DNA of 64,000 nucleotides from DASYTH01 sp035762905 (GCF_035762905.1 NZ_DASUCC010000034.1:62001-126000), one strand, 5' to 3'; shown: positions 34,376 to 43,870, counted from the stretch's first letter. Program-made: numbers and translations. Notes: a model not told the origin generated them from the sequence alone.

Positions 34376-36628
34376 TCAGGAGCCGGCCCTGGTGGGGTAG
34401 CGGTGGTTGAGCAGGATGGCGACCGGGGCGGCGGTGGCGATGGTGGAGATGGTGCCGGCGAGGAGGCCGAGGAGGAGGGCGAGGGCGAAGTCGGCGAGGG
34501 AGCCGTCGCCCAAGAGCAGGAGGGTGGTGAGGACGAACAGGACGCCGATGCCGGTGTTGACGGTGCGCGGGAGGGTTTGCAGGATGGCGCGACCCATGGC
34601 TTGGGGATACGGGGTTCGGGGTGATTGTGCGCGGAGTTCGCGGAGGCGGTCGAAGACGACGACCGAGTCGTTCACCGAGTAGCCGATCACGGTGAGCAGG
34701 GCGGCCAGGAACACGCCGTCCATGGTTTTGCCGAGCCAGGCGAAGACCCCGAGGATGATCAGGACGTCCTGAGTGAGGGCGACGACGGTGGCCAGGCCGA
34801 GGCGCCAGTCGAAGCGCACGGCGAGGTAGCCGAGCTGGGCCAGCACGGCGGTGCCGAGCGCGATCAGGGCCTTGGTGCGCAGTTCCGCGCCGAGGCTGGG
34901 GCCGATCTGTTCGTCGCGGATGGTCGTCGCCGCGCCGGTGACGGTGGCGACGGCGTCCCGGACCCGTTCGGCGGCGGCCTGATCCATCGGCTCGGTGCGG
35001 ATGGTCACGGCGGTGTCGCCGGAGGACTGGACGACGGCGCGCGGGAACCCGGCGCCGGCGACCGCGGAGCGGACCTGCTCGACGTCGGCGGCGGCCGGGG
35101 TGGCGTACTCGAGGACCCGGCCGCCGGTGAACTCCACGCCCAGTTGGGGGCCGGCGACGATCAGGCCGGCGATGGCCAGGGCGACGGCGGTGCCGGCGGC
35201 GAGCAGCCAGCGGCCGGGCCGGGACAGGAAGCCGGGGTCGCGGCGGTTGACCCAGCGGCGGACCCGACCCGCGCGGGTCAGGCCGGACCAGCGTGGATGT
35301 GCGCCGAGGCCGGCGCGCAGGGCGAGGTGCAGCAGCAGCCGGGTGAGCACCAACGTGGTGAACATGGCGGCGAGCACGCCGATGCCGAGGGTGACGCCGA
35401 AGCCCCGGACCGGCCCGGAGGCCAGCCAGAACAGCAGCCCGGCGGCCAGCAGGGTGGTCACGCTGGAGTCCACGATGGCCGACCGCGCCCCGCGGAAGCC
35501 GCGGTCGACGGCGCGGGCCAGCGAGCCGGTGCGGCCAGCCGCGTACTCCTCCCGGGTGCGTTCGAAGACCAGCACGGTGGCGTCGACGGCCATGCCGATG
35601 GCCAGCACCAGCCCGGCCAACCCGGGCAGGGTGAGGGTGGCGCCCAGCGCCAGCAGCGCGGCGTAGGAGATCGTGGCGTAGCCGAGCAGCGCGAGCACCG
35701 CGACGGAGCCGGCCAGCCAGTAGACCGCGAGCAGGAACACCGCGGTCAGGGCGAGCCCGATCACGGCGGCGCGGGCGCTGTCGGAGATCGCGGCGGCGCC
35801 CAGCGTCGGGCCCACGGTGCGCTGCTCGATGATCTCGACCGGCACCGGCAGGGCGCCGGCCTTGATCAGCAGCGCCAGGTCCGCGGCCTCGGACCGGGAG
35901 AACTGGCCGGTGATCAGGGTGGGGCCGCCGGTGATCCCGACGCCGCAGCGGATGGTCGGGTTCAGCTGCGGCGAGGAGATGATCTCCTCGTCCAGCACGA
36001 TGGCCACCCGGCGGGTCGGCTCACCCGGTGCCGAGCACGCGGCCCGCGCGGTCAGCCGTTCCCAGGTGCGGGCGGCGTCGTCGTGGAACTCGACGGCGAC
36101 ATGCCAGCCCGGTCCGGACTGCGGGTCGGTGCCGCTGCGGGCCTCGGCGACCCCGGCACCGCTGAACATCGCCGGCCCGACCCGCACCGGCCGCCCGTCC
36201 TCGTCGGCGAGCACCCGGCTGCCGTCGACGGCCGGGCCGGCCGGCGCGGTACCGGGCGGCTGCACCGACAGCACCGGATGGAAGGACAACTGCGCGGTCC
36301 GGCCGATCACCTCCGTGGCCGCGGCGGGATCCTGCACCCCGGGCAGCTCGACGATGATCCGGTCGGTGCCGGAGCGCAGCAGCAGTGGCTCGGCCACGCC
36401 GAGGGCGTCCACCCGGCGGCGCAACACCTCCAGCGTCCGGTCGGTGGCCTCGGCGTCGGCGACCGCAGTCGGTGAGTCGTGGGTCCGCAACACGATCTGG
36501 GTTCCGCCGCGCAGGTCCAGACCCAGGCGCGGGGCGGTGGTCAGCAACAGGTAGACGGATGCGACGAGGACGATGGCGGACACGACGGCGCGCCCGACCA
36601 GTCCACGTCGCGCGGTGGTGCGCGACAT
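34376..36628 (-). CDS. secDF: fused SecDF protein-export membrane protein
   Basis: 750 residues. Seen: SecD part (about 1-440) with GLDLRGGTQIVL near residue 36, a periplasmic domain and GMAVDATVLVFERTREEYAAG; SecF part (about 455-750) with GVEFTGGRVLEY near 492 and GYSVNDSVVVFDRLRE. About 12 membrane segments. Known role: uses proton-motive force to pull secreted proteins through SecYEG. ATG 36628 has GGAGGG upstream. Actinobacteria usually keep separate secD and secF next to yajC; a stand-alone fused copy is probably a second set. Confidence 0.93.
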   Translation of the reverse strand: MSRTTARRGLVGRAVVSAIVLVASVYLLLTTAPRLGLDLRGGTQIVLRTHDSPTAVADAEATDRTLEVLRRRVDALGVAEPLLLRSGTDRIIVELPGVQDPAAATEVIGRTAQLSFHPVLSVQPPGTAPAGPAVDGSRVLADEDGRPVRVGPAMFSGAGVAEARSGTDPQSGPGWHVAVEFHDDAARTWERLTARAACSAPGEPTRRVAIVLDEEIISSPQLNPTIRCGVGITGGPTLITGQFSRSEAADLALLIKAGALPVPVEIIEQRTVGPTLGAAAISDSARAAVIGLALTAVFLLAVYWLAGSVAVLALLGYATISYAALLALGATLTLPGLAGLVLAIGMAVDATVLVFERTREEYAAGRTGSLARAVDRGFRGARSAIVDSSVTTLLAAGLLFWLASGPVRGFGVTLGIGVLAAMFTTLVLTRLLLHLALRAGLGAHPRWSGLTRAGRVRRWVNRRDPGFLSRPGRWLLAAGTAVALAIAGLIVAGPQLGVEFTGGRVLEYATPAAADVEQVRSAVAGAGFPRAVVQSSGDTAVTIRTEPMDQAAAERVRDAVATVTGAATTIRDEQIGPSLGAELRTKALIALGTAVLAQLGYLAVRFDWRLGLATVVALTQDVLIILGVFAWLGKTMDGVFLAALLTVIGYSVNDSVVVFDRLRELRAQSPRTPYPQAMGRAILQTLPRTVNTGIGVLFVLTTLLLLGDGSLADFALALLLGLLAGTISTIATAAPVAILLNHRYPTRAGS

Positions 36629-36728
36629 GACAAACCCTCCACAGAGGACAGACGATGGGGATCGGCGCGCGGGATCCGCGCACCGGCAACCGGCAGCGGG
36701 CGCGGCAAGGCCGCGGCACCGCAAGGAG

Positions 36729-37118
36729 TCAGACGATCCGGCTACCGGATGGCGGCGCCCGGTCGCCTTCCGCGGGGCGCATCGCCGGGTGCAGGGCGGA
36801 CGGGAGGGTGTGCTGGCACGGGCCGGACCGGACCAGGACCGCCGACGCCACGGTGTGCGGCAGGGTCGCGAACGGGACCAGCTCGGCCGGGTTGGACGTG
36901 CGCGGCACGATCGGCATCGCGATCGGCCGGATCGACGAGCCGGACGGTGCGGTCGCGTGCGGGCCGGACGTGCCGGCCGCCACGCCGGCGTCCCGCTCGC
37001 CGGCACCGGCGGGCACCGGACCGGCGGCGATGGACAGCAGGGAGAGCGCGGCCAGCAACGCGGCGAGCAGCAGTCCGATCCGCTGCCCCACCTGATCCGC
37101 CGGGTTCCGCTTCCCCAT
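36729..37118 (-). CDS. hypothetical small membrane or secreted protein
   Basis: 129 residues, family unknown. Seen: one hydrophobic segment near residues 14-34 (IGLLLAALLAALSLLSIAAG) then a Pro/Ala/Ser-rich extracytoplasmic tail with one Cys (SGPCQHTL). ATG 37118. It lies 100 bases upstream of secDF on the same strand and may be co-transcribed. No function proposed. Confidence 0.55.
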   Translation of the reverse strand: MGKRNPADQVGQRIGLLLAALLAALSLLSIAAGPVPAGAGERDAGVAAGTSGPHATAPSGSSIRPIAMPIVPRTSNPAELVPFATLPHTVASAVLVRSGPCQHTLPSALHPAMRPAEGDRAPPSGSRIV

Positions 37119-37200
37119 CGCGATCCAGGCTACCGGCACCGCGCCACGGGTGGGCGGCTGCTGATGGGTGGCGGTGTCCGGCGCGGCATGATGGTCAGCC

Positions 37201-37764
37201 ATGCAGACGCTGACGGTCGATGTGTTCCTCTCGGTCGACGGGTGGGCGGGCAGTGCGGACTCGCCCGGGTACTTCGGATACTTCGGGTCGGAGCTGGACG
37301 AGTGGATCACCACCGAGCTGGCGCTGCCGCAGCTGATGGTGTTCGGGCGGCGAACCTACGAGGCGCTCGCGGGGCTGCCGGACGAGGCGCGCGACGAGTC
37401 GTGGCGGCGGATGACCGAGTTGGACAAGGTGGTGTTCTCCTCGACGCTTTCGACCAGCGCGTGGCCGAACACCCGGATCTGCCGGGAGGATCCGCGCGCC
37501 GAGGTCCGAAGGCTCAAGCAGGACGGCGACGTCGCGGTGCGCACCGTGGGAAGTCTTTCCGTGGCGCGGCAGCTGTGCGATGCCGGCCTGGTGGACCGGT
37601 TGCGGCTGATGACCTTCCCGCTGCTGGTGGGGACCTCGGGCCGGGAGCCGGCGTTCGCGGGTGTGGCGTCCGCCGAGCTGGAGCTGGTCGACCACCGGGT
37701 GCTGGACGGCCGGATCCTGCTGATCGAGTACCGGCCGACCGGGCGCGACATCCCGCGGGGCTAG
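37201..37764 (+). CDS. dihydrofolate reductase/RibD C-terminal domain protein
   Basis: 187 residues. Seen: VDVFLSVDGWAG at the N-terminus, LMVFGRRTYEALAG, KVVFSST and the nucleotide-binding VRTVGSLSVARQLCDAGLVD, all typical of the YyaP/YwjB-like RibD_C family of NADPH-dependent reductases. Substrate unknown; it is not a housekeeping FolA. Stands alone between divergent genes. Confidence 0.87.
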   Translation: MQTLTVDVFLSVDGWAGSADSPGYFGYFGSELDEWITTELALPQLMVFGRRTYEALAGLPDEARDESWRRMTELDKVVFSSTLSTSAWPNTRICREDPRAEVRRLKQDGDVAVRTVGSLSVARQLCDAGLVDRLRLMTFPLLVGTSGREPAFAGVASAELELVDHRVLDGRILLIEYRPTGRDIPRG

Positions 37765-37782
37765 TCCGGGATTCCTGCACGG

Positions 37783-38673
37783 TTACTCGTTGTCCGCCAA
37801 CCAGTTCTCGATGAGGATCTGGCCGATCGAGTCCACCCGGTACGGGCCGCCGGTGGCCGGGTCGGCCAGCCGGGCGCGCAGTTCGGCCGGGCTGAACCAG
37901 CGCGCCTCGGCCAGTTCCGCGCCGTCGGCGGCGATGTCCGGCGCGGCCGCGACGGCCCGGAAGCCGAGCATGATGCCGGCCGGAAACGGCCAGGCCTGGG
38001 ATCCCTGGTAGCGCACCGCGGAAACCGCGACGCCGGCCTCCTCGGCGACCTCGCGCCGGACCGCGTCCTCCAGGCTCTCGCCGATCTCGACGAACCCGGC
38101 CAGGGTGCTGAACCGGTCCGGCCCGGCGCCCCGGTGCCGGCCGAGCAGGCAGCGGTTCGGTGTGCCGGGCAGCTCGACCAGCACGATCACCGCCGGCTCG
38201 ATCTTGGGAAACAGCAGCCGGTCACAGTCCAGGCAGCCGCGCAGGTGGCCGGCCTCGCGCACCTCGGTGCGCCCGCCGCAGGTACCGCAGAACCGCTGGT
38301 TGCGGTTCCAGTGCAGGATTCCCCTTGCGTAGGCCAGCAACCCGCACTCCGCGGGCGACAGCGTCGGCACCAGGCCGCGGGTGTCCACCGCCGTGTCCGC
38401 CCCGGCCGCCTCGAGCGCCGCGCGTTCGTCCAGTTCGGACAGATCCACCGCGAACACCGCGCGCCCGCCGTCCAGGCCGAGCAGCACCGGGTCGGCACCG
38501 GCCGCCGCCGGCCGCAACCGGACCGGATGCCCGGCCGCCACCAGGCACCGGTCCCGCCACATCGGCAGCACCGTGGTCGCCGAATCCTCGAGCAGGCCGG
38601 CGATCCATCCGCGGTCGCCGCGGCGGCCGGTCGCCCGGTCCACCTCGAGCCCGTTGTAGTACGGGATGGTCAC
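37783..38673 (-). CDS. nudC: NAD(+) diphosphatase / deNADding Nudix hydrolase
   Basis: 296 residues. Seen: zinc ribbon with four Cys (FCGTCGG and GCLDCD) near residue 130, Nudix box GFVEIGESLEDAVRREVAEEAG near 190, and the NADH-pyrophosphatase signature SQAWPFPAG. Known NudC hydrolyses NAD(H) to NMN(H) and AMP and removes NAD caps from RNA. GTG 38673 overlaps the rhodanese stop as GTGA, so it is the last gene of the cysteine dioxygenase operon. Confidence 0.93.
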   Translation of the reverse strand: MTIPYYNGLEVDRATGRRGDRGWIAGLLEDSATTVLPMWRDRCLVAAGHPVRLRPAAAGADPVLLGLDGGRAVFAVDLSELDERAALEAAGADTAVDTRGLVPTLSPAECGLLAYARGILHWNRNQRFCGTCGGRTEVREAGHLRGCLDCDRLLFPKIEPAVIVLVELPGTPNRCLLGRHRGAGPDRFSTLAGFVEIGESLEDAVRREVAEEAGVAVSAVRYQGSQAWPFPAGIMLGFRAVAAAPDIAADGAELAEARWFSPAELRARLADPATGGPYRVDSIGQILIENWLADNE

Positions 38674-39065
38674 GTCACGGCGGGGGTCGGACCGGCCACC
38701 ACCGGCAGCCCGGCGGCGCGCCAGGCGCGGAAACCGCCGATCAGATCGGTGGCCCGGTGCAGGCCGAGCGCCTGCAGGTCGCGGGCGGCGAGACTGGAGG
38801 AGTAGCCCTCGTTGCAGACCACGATCACGATGCTGTCCGCGGTGAAGCCGGACATCCGGTGCTCGCCGTTCGGGTCGAGCCGCCACTCGAGCACGATCCG
38901 CTCCACCGGCACCGCGCCCGGGATCTCGCCCTCCGCGGCTCGGTTGGCCTCCGGCCGGATGTCCACCACCAGGGCGCCCCGGCCACGCAGCAGCTCGGCC
39001 TGGTCCGGGCTCACCCGGACCAGCTGCGCCCGAGCCTGCTCCAGCAACTCGTCGACGCGGCTCAT
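38670..39065 (-). CDS. rhodanese-like sulfurtransferase
   Basis: 131-residue single rhodanese domain. Seen: LVVDIRPEANRAAEGEIPGA and the active-site loop CNEGYSS with catalytic Cys near residue 84. Probably moves sulfane sulfur produced from cysteine breakdown. ATG 39065 with GAGGAG five bases upstream. Sits 13 bases after cysteine dioxygenase and overlaps nudC, which supports a role in sulfur disposal. Confidence 0.92.
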   Translation of the reverse strand: MSRVDELLEQARAQLVRVSPDQAELLRGRGALVVDIRPEANRAAEGEIPGAVPVERIVLEWRLDPNGEHRMSGFTADSIVIVVCNEGYSSSLAARDLQALGLHRATDLIGGFRAWRAAGLPVVAGPTPAVT

Positions 39066-39078
39066 GGCATCTCCTCGC

Positions 39079-39648
39079 TCACGGTTCGACGGGCTCCAAT
39101 CTGAGTTCGGCGAGCGGGCGACGTGCCGGCAGCGGCGGGATCTCCGCCGGAATGTCGCGCAGGCTCGCGTATTCCCTGGTCGGCACGAGCGGTGGGGAGT
39201 AGGCGTGCACGCTGGCCGCCTTCCCCGGGCCGAGGTTACGCACCTGGTGCGCCCGGCCGGAACCGAACCCGACCCCGGCGCCGGTGCCGTGCAGCACGCT
39301 GCGGATCGGGCCGGACGGGTAGCGGAAGGTCTCGGCCAGCTCGCCGTGCAGCACGGTGAACGCCCCGGCGGCGCCGCCGTGGTCGTGCGGCGCGGTGCCC
39401 TGGCCGGGCAGCCAGGACAGCAGCCACAGCTCGACCTCCTCGGTCAGCGCGAGCCGGGTCCACCACCGGTCCGGGCTCGCGAACCGGAGCAGGCCGAACG
39501 TCGGCCCGGCCAGCTCGGCGAGTACCGCCGAGGTCAGGCCGCGCAGCTCCGCCGGTGTCCACTGTGGACGCCGGGGGGCGAGCAGCTCAGCGAGGCGGGG
39601 CAGGCGGGCATGGTGGTGCAGTTCGATCTGGGTGACCGGGGCCGTCAT
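39079..39648 (-). CDS. cysteine dioxygenase
   Basis: 189-residue iron cupin that oxidises L-cysteine (or a related thiol) to the sulfinate. Seen: metal motif APHDHGGAAGAFTVLHGEL with the two His and the Glu position, and RAHQVRN giving the third His. Start at the second of two tandem ATGs (39648), which has AGGAG six bases upstream; 39651 is the other. The start lies inside an overlapping upstream leader ORF, so translation of the leader is likely to control it. First enzyme of the operon. Confidence 0.88.
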   Translation of the reverse strand: MTAPVTQIELHHHARLPRLAELLAPRRPQWTPAELRGLTSAVLAELAGPTFGLLRFASPDRWWTRLALTEEVELWLLSWLPGQGTAPHDHGGAAGAFTVLHGELAETFRYPSGPIRSVLHGTGAGVGFGSGRAHQVRNLGPGKAASVHAYSPPLVPTREYASLRDIPAEIPPLPARRPLAELRLEPVEP

Positions 39649-39775
39649 CATTCGCTCCTGGTGAAAGACATGGTGGTGTGCGGGGGAAGAGCGCGGCGGT
39701 ACAACCGCACGACGCCACCAGGAGCAGGTCGACCGTGCGGTCACGCCAGCTCAGCAGGCTCGGTGACCGGGTCAT
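39587..39775 (-). CDS. Cys-containing leader peptide ORF upstream of cysteine dioxygenase
   Basis: 62-codon ORF in another frame, overlapping the first about 60 bases of the dioxygenase gene. Seen: RTVDLLLVAS followed by Cys-Gly-Cys, with another Cys 14 residues later. The RxVDL-xxVAS-C layout resembles the short actinobacterial leader peptides annotated upstream of sulfur genes; mycobacterial ones attenuate expression when Cys-tRNA is charged. CAAGAT six bases before the ATG suggests a leaderless transcript. The control mechanism is inferred. Confidence 0.55.
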   Translation of the reverse strand: MTRSPSLLSWRDRTVDLLLVASCGCTAALFPRTPPCLSPGANDDGPGHPDRTAPPCPPAPPR

Positions 39776-39817
39776 GGGCCGATCTTGACACGCCCGGCGC
39801 CGGCCCGGCCAGCCGTC

Positions 39818-41944
39818 TCAGCGCGTGGTACGGGTGGCCCGGAACACCAGCAGAACTCGAGCCGGCAACGGCACGATCTCGCCGGGCCGCAGCGGCCGCA
39901 CCGACGCCGGGACACCGCGCGGGGTGCTGGTGTCCAGCACAGGCTCGAACCGCCGGCCGTAGTGCACGCTGGGCAGCACCACCTCGGTCGGCGCCTCGCC
40001 GGCGTGCAGCACCAGCAGCCACGAGTCGTCCGGCACCTGCTGGCCCTCCCGGTCCCGGGACAGGCTCTCCGACCCGTCGATCCACATGCCGAGCGTGCGC
40101 CGGGTGTCGTCGAACCAGTCCGCGTCGGTCATCGGCTTGCCGTCCGGGCGGAACCAGACCAGGTCCGGCTCGCCCGAGTGGGTCGGCCGGCCGTCGAAGA
40201 ACTGCGGCTGGCGCAGCGCGGGCGAGTCGGCCCGCAGCAGGGTGAGCCTTCTGGTGAAGGCCAGCATGTCCGCGGCCCGCGGCGGGTCCGTCCAGTCCAG
40301 CCAGGAGGTCTCGTCGTCCACGCAGTACGGGTTGTTGTTGCCCCGCTGGGTGCGCCACCGTTCGTCGCCCGCGCACAGCATCGGGGTGCCGGTGGACAGC
40401 AGCATCGTGGCCATCAGGTTGCGCGCCTGGCGATCGCGCAGCTCGAGCACCGCGGCGTCGTCGGTCTCGCCCTCCACGCCGCAGTTCCAGGACCGGTTGT
40501 CGTTCGCGCCGTCCCGGCCGTCCTCGCCGTTGGCTTGGTTGTGCTTGTGGTTGTAGGAAACCAGGTCGCGCAGTGTGAACCCGTCGTGCGCGGTGATGAA
40601 GTTGATCGACGCCCAGGGCCGCCGGGTGTTGGCCGCGTACAGGTCCTCCGAGCCGGACAGCCGGTAGGCCAGGTCGCGCACGCCGACAGCGCCACGCCAG
40701 AAATCCCGGACACCGTCCCGGAACCGGCCGTTCCACTCCGTCCACTGTGGAGCGAACTGACCGATCCGGTAGCCGGACGGGGTGGCGTCCCACGGCTCGG
40801 CGATCAGCTTGCACCTGGCCAGCACCGGGTCGCAGGCGATCGCGGTGAGCAGCGGGGAGTACGGGTCGAACCCGCCGCCGTGCGGCCGGCCGAGCGCGGT
40901 GGCCAGGTCCAGCCGGAACCCGTCCACGCCCAGTTCCTCGGCGAAGTAGCGCATCGAGTCGGTGACCATCCGTACCACGGTGGGGGAGGCCGGGTTGAGC
41001 GTGTTGCCGCAGCCGGTCAGGTCGACGTCCTGCCCGTGCGAGTCGAGCAGGTAGTAGGCCGGGGCGTCCAGCCCGCGCAGCGACAGGGTCGGCCCGCTGA
41101 CCCCGCCCTCGCAGGTGTGGTTGTAGACCACGTCGAGCAGCACCTCGATGCCGGCGGCGTGCAGCGCGGCGACCATCGTGCGGAACTCCACCGCCTCGCG
41201 GCCGGGAACGCTGGCGTAGCCGGGATGCGGGGCGAAGAACCCGAGCGTGGAGTAGCCCCAGTAGTTGTGCCGGCCGGTGCGCAGCAGCGACGGCTCGTCG
41301 GCGAAGGCGTGCACCGGCATCAGCTCGACCGAGGTCACCCCGAGCCGGACCAGATAGTCCACAACGGACGGATGGGTGAGGCCGAGGTAGGTGCCGCGCT
41401 GGTGGGCCGGCACGTCCGGATGGGTCCTGGTGAACCCGCGCACGTGCAGCTCGTAGATCACCATCTCCTCGAACGGGACGTCCGGCTTGATCCCCGGGTC
41501 CGGCCCGCCCGGCGAGGCGACCACGGACAGCGGCACGTGCCCGAGGGAGTCCACCGGGGACGGCCGGCCGGTGATCGGATGGTCCAGGTAGCCGAGCGCC
41601 TTGTCCAGGTCGGGCTGGCCGGACGTGATTCGCCGGGCGTACGGGTCGACCAGGATCTTGGCCGGGTTGCAGCGCACGCCGCGGACCGGGTCGTACCGGC
41701 CGTGCACCCGGTAGCCGTAGCGCTGGCCGGGGATCACGCCGGGGACCAGGCCGTGCCAGATGCCGAAGGTGCGCTCGGTCAGCTCCACCCGCCGTTCGGT
41801 GCCGTCCGGGCCGACCAGGCACAGCTCGATCGCCTCGGCCACGGACGAGGAGACCGCGAACCGCACCCCGCCCGCCTCGGGATGCGCGCCGAGCGGGAAC
41901 GGGCGACCGGGCAGCACCCCGGTGGGCGGACGCGGAACGGACAC
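39818..41944 (-). CDS. glgX: glycogen debranching enzyme, GH13_11
   Basis: 708 residues; hydrolyses alpha-1,6 branches of glycogen, preferably short limit-dextrin chains. Seen: N-terminal CBM48, nucleophile Asp in GFRLDLATALGRPHG near residue 345, acid/base Glu in LIAEPWDA near 381, and ITAHDGFTLRDLV near 452. GTG 41944. Completes the degradative arm begun by GlgP, though separated from that cluster by about 10 kb. Confidence 0.95.
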   Translation of the reverse strand: MSVPRPPTGVLPGRPFPLGAHPEAGGVRFAVSSSVAEAIELCLVGPDGTERRVELTERTFGIWHGLVPGVIPGQRYGYRVHGRYDPVRGVRCNPAKILVDPYARRITSGQPDLDKALGYLDHPITGRPSPVDSLGHVPLSVVASPGGPDPGIKPDVPFEEMVIYELHVRGFTRTHPDVPAHQRGTYLGLTHPSVVDYLVRLGVTSVELMPVHAFADEPSLLRTGRHNYWGYSTLGFFAPHPGYASVPGREAVEFRTMVAALHAAGIEVLLDVVYNHTCEGGVSGPTLSLRGLDAPAYYLLDSHGQDVDLTGCGNTLNPASPTVVRMVTDSMRYFAEELGVDGFRLDLATALGRPHGGGFDPYSPLLTAIACDPVLARCKLIAEPWDATPSGYRIGQFAPQWTEWNGRFRDGVRDFWRGAVGVRDLAYRLSGSEDLYAANTRRPWASINFITAHDGFTLRDLVSYNHKHNQANGEDGRDGANDNRSWNCGVEGETDDAAVLELRDRQARNLMATMLLSTGTPMLCAGDERWRTQRGNNNPYCVDDETSWLDWTDPPRAADMLAFTRRLTLLRADSPALRQPQFFDGRPTHSGEPDLVWFRPDGKPMTDADWFDDTRRTLGMWIDGSESLSRDREGQQVPDDSWLLVLHAGEAPTEVVLPSVHYGRRFEPVLDTSTPRGVPASVRPLRPGEIVPLPARVLLVFRATRTTR

Positions 41945-41990
41945 TCCTACATCATTACCGCACCCGCCGACACCCGACCCGACCGCCGGC

Positions 41991-42599
41991 TCAGAGCCGG
42001 TAGGTGTGGTGTTCGAAGGAGTCCTCGATGGGGGGCGGAAGATGCCGGGAGGCGTTGGCGGAGGCGACCAGCTGGCCGAACAGGAGCTGGTGGGCCGCCC
42101 AGCCCGCTGCGGACGGGCAGGCCAGGGTGAGCAGCAGCATGCGGCCGGTACCCGGCTCGGGGATGAACGCCTGGAGCTGCAACGCGAGCGGACGGCGCTC
42201 GCGGGCCTGCTCGGCGCCCGGCACCCGCTGCACGATCACGGCCGGGCCGAGGCCGGTGTCCAGGGTGATCGTCTCCCGCACGTCCGGACCGCCGACGTCC
42301 TCGAGCGAGTCGCGCAGCAGCTCCGCGGTGTCCACCGACCAGGACGGCGGCACCTCGAGCACCGCCCCGGTGAGCAGCGCCGGGGCCGCGTCCGGCGGGG
42401 TGACCACGGCCATCAGGAACGCCCCGCCCGCCCGCGCGGCGTCCACCGCCTCGCTGGCGACCGCCTCCAGGTCGGCGGCGGATCCGTCGGGCGCGTCCCG
42501 CAGCTCCGCGATGATCTTCGCGTACTCCTGGACGGCCCGGGCCGGCTCGCACAGGGGCAGCGTCCGAACGGTGTCCGGCATGGCGAGGCGCATGGTCAC
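41991..42599 (-). CDS. hypothetical protein downstream of WXG-like genes
   Basis: 202 residues, not recognised. Seen: soluble alpha/beta sequence with a long hydrophobic C-terminal helix (MLLLTLACPSAAGWAAHQLL). GTG 42599 overlaps the stop of the preceding gene as GTGA. Position as third gene of a WXG-type operon suggests a chaperone or immunity-like partner for those secreted-type proteins; inference only. Confidence 0.6.
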   Translation of the reverse strand: MTMRLAMPDTVRTLPLCEPARAVQEYAKIIAELRDAPDGSAADLEAVASEAVDAARAGGAFLMAVVTPPDAAPALLTGAVLEVPPSWSVDTAELLRDSLEDVGGPDVRETITLDTGLGPAVIVQRVPGAEQARERRPLALQLQAFIPEPGTGRMLLLTLACPSAAGWAAHQLLFGQLVASANASRHLPPPIEDSFEHHTYRL

Positions 42600-43870
42600 T
42601 TGCCCTTGATCGCGTCGGCGGTCGCCTTGATCCCGCTGTTCTCCAGCTGCGTCTGCGTGGGGTTGGCCAGCACCTTGAGCAGCTCGAGCTCCCGCTTCTG
42701 CGCCGGGCTGAGGTGGGTGCCGGACGCCTCGATGGTGCGCACCGTGGCGTCCACCGACTGCACGAACGCCTCGGCGGCGAGCTTGTCGTTGCCGCTCAGC
42801 ACCTTGATCGCGCCGTCGGTGGCGATCTTGTGCCGTAGCGCCTGACTCAGGCCGTGCTTGCGGGCCAGTTGGCCGTACTCGGTGAGGTGCTTGAGGTAGA
42901 GCGGGTAGCCGGCGGCGGTGAAGCCGTCCACGGCGCCCTCCCGCAGGCCGTCGACCCCCTTGCGCAGCCGGCCGGCCTCGAGCGTGGGTCGGGCCAGCCC
43001 CTTGACCCCGCCGATCGCGCCCGAGGTGACCGTCCGGGCCGGCAGCGCGTTCAGCAGCAGGTCGATGTTGCCCGGTGCGTTGCGGGAACCGGCCACCCGC
43101 TGCCCGACGCCGGCCAGCAGGCTGATCCCGCCGGTCCCGGTGGCGACCGCGCCGAGCACGGCCGCGGCCGGCGCACCGACCCCGGTGATCGCCAGTCCGG
43201 CCGCGGCCGCCGCGGTGGCCGCCGAGACGATGCCGGACACCTTGGACACGCCGTCAAGGGTCTGCACGTACCAGGCGTCGTTCTCCGGCTCGAACCCGTC
43301 GTCCGGGCCGCTGCGGATCTTGTCCGCGGCCGCGTCGGCCTGCCGGCGGTGCTTGGCCCGCAGCCGCTTGGCCTCGTCGATCACCCGGGTCAGCGCGTCG
43401 TCCAGCTTGGCGCACTTGTCCACCGCGCCGAGATAGGCGGTGTACCGGGCGTCGTACTGCGGGTGGCTGGTGTCCCGTGGGATGGCGCCGGCCGCCTCGG
43501 TGAGGTCCGCCTCGGCCGCCTTGATCTGTTCCTTGAGCTTCTTGGCCGTGCGCTCAAGGTCGTCGGCCTGGGCCTGGTTGGCGACGAGCTGCCCGGCCCA
43601 GGTGGCCAGCGCCTCGGACACCGCGCCCATCGACTCGGCGCCCTTGCCCAGCGCCATCGGCAGGTCGTCGCCGTGGTCGCTGAACTCCTCGGCCGCGCTG
43701 CCGCCCCACTCGGCGTCGTCGGTGATCTTCGCCGCCTCCTCCAGCCGGGGCAGCGTGGCGACGATGGTCTGCAGCGCGGTGGCGATGGACAGCAGCGCGG
43801 TCTGCACCGCGCCATTGTCGCCCTCGGCCGGGTCGAACCCGAGCGCCGGAAAGCTACGACCCGCGCTCAT
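42596..43870 (-). CDS. large WXG-like/LXG-type protein, possible type VII secretion substrate
   Basis: 424 residues. Seen: N-terminal four-helix-like region with EWGGSAAEEFSDHG (WxG with a following helix) near residue 54, coiled coil (QADDLERTAKKLKEQIKAAEADL), then a glycine/alanine hydrophobic segment (AATAAAAAGLAITGVGAPAA) and a helical C-terminal domain. Looks like a long ESX-type substrate or polymorphic toxin with an unrecognised tail domain. ATG 43870 overlaps the small WXG gene as ATGA. Confidence 0.6.
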   Translation of the reverse strand: MSAGRSFPALGFDPAEGDNGAVQTALLSIATALQTIVATLPRLEEAAKITDDAEWGGSAAEEFSDHGDDLPMALGKGAESMGAVSEALATWAGQLVANQAQADDLERTAKKLKEQIKAAEADLTEAAGAIPRDTSHPQYDARYTAYLGAVDKCAKLDDALTRVIDEAKRLRAKHRRQADAAADKIRSGPDDGFEPENDAWYVQTLDGVSKVSGIVSAATAAAAAGLAITGVGAPAAAVLGAVATGTGGISLLAGVGQRVAGSRNAPGNIDLLLNALPARTVTSGAIGGVKGLARPTLEAGRLRKGVDGLREGAVDGFTAAGYPLYLKHLTEYGQLARKHGLSQALRHKIATDGAIKVLSGNDKLAAEAFVQSVDATVRTIEASGTHLSPAQKRELELLKVLANPTQTQLENSGIKATADAIKGK

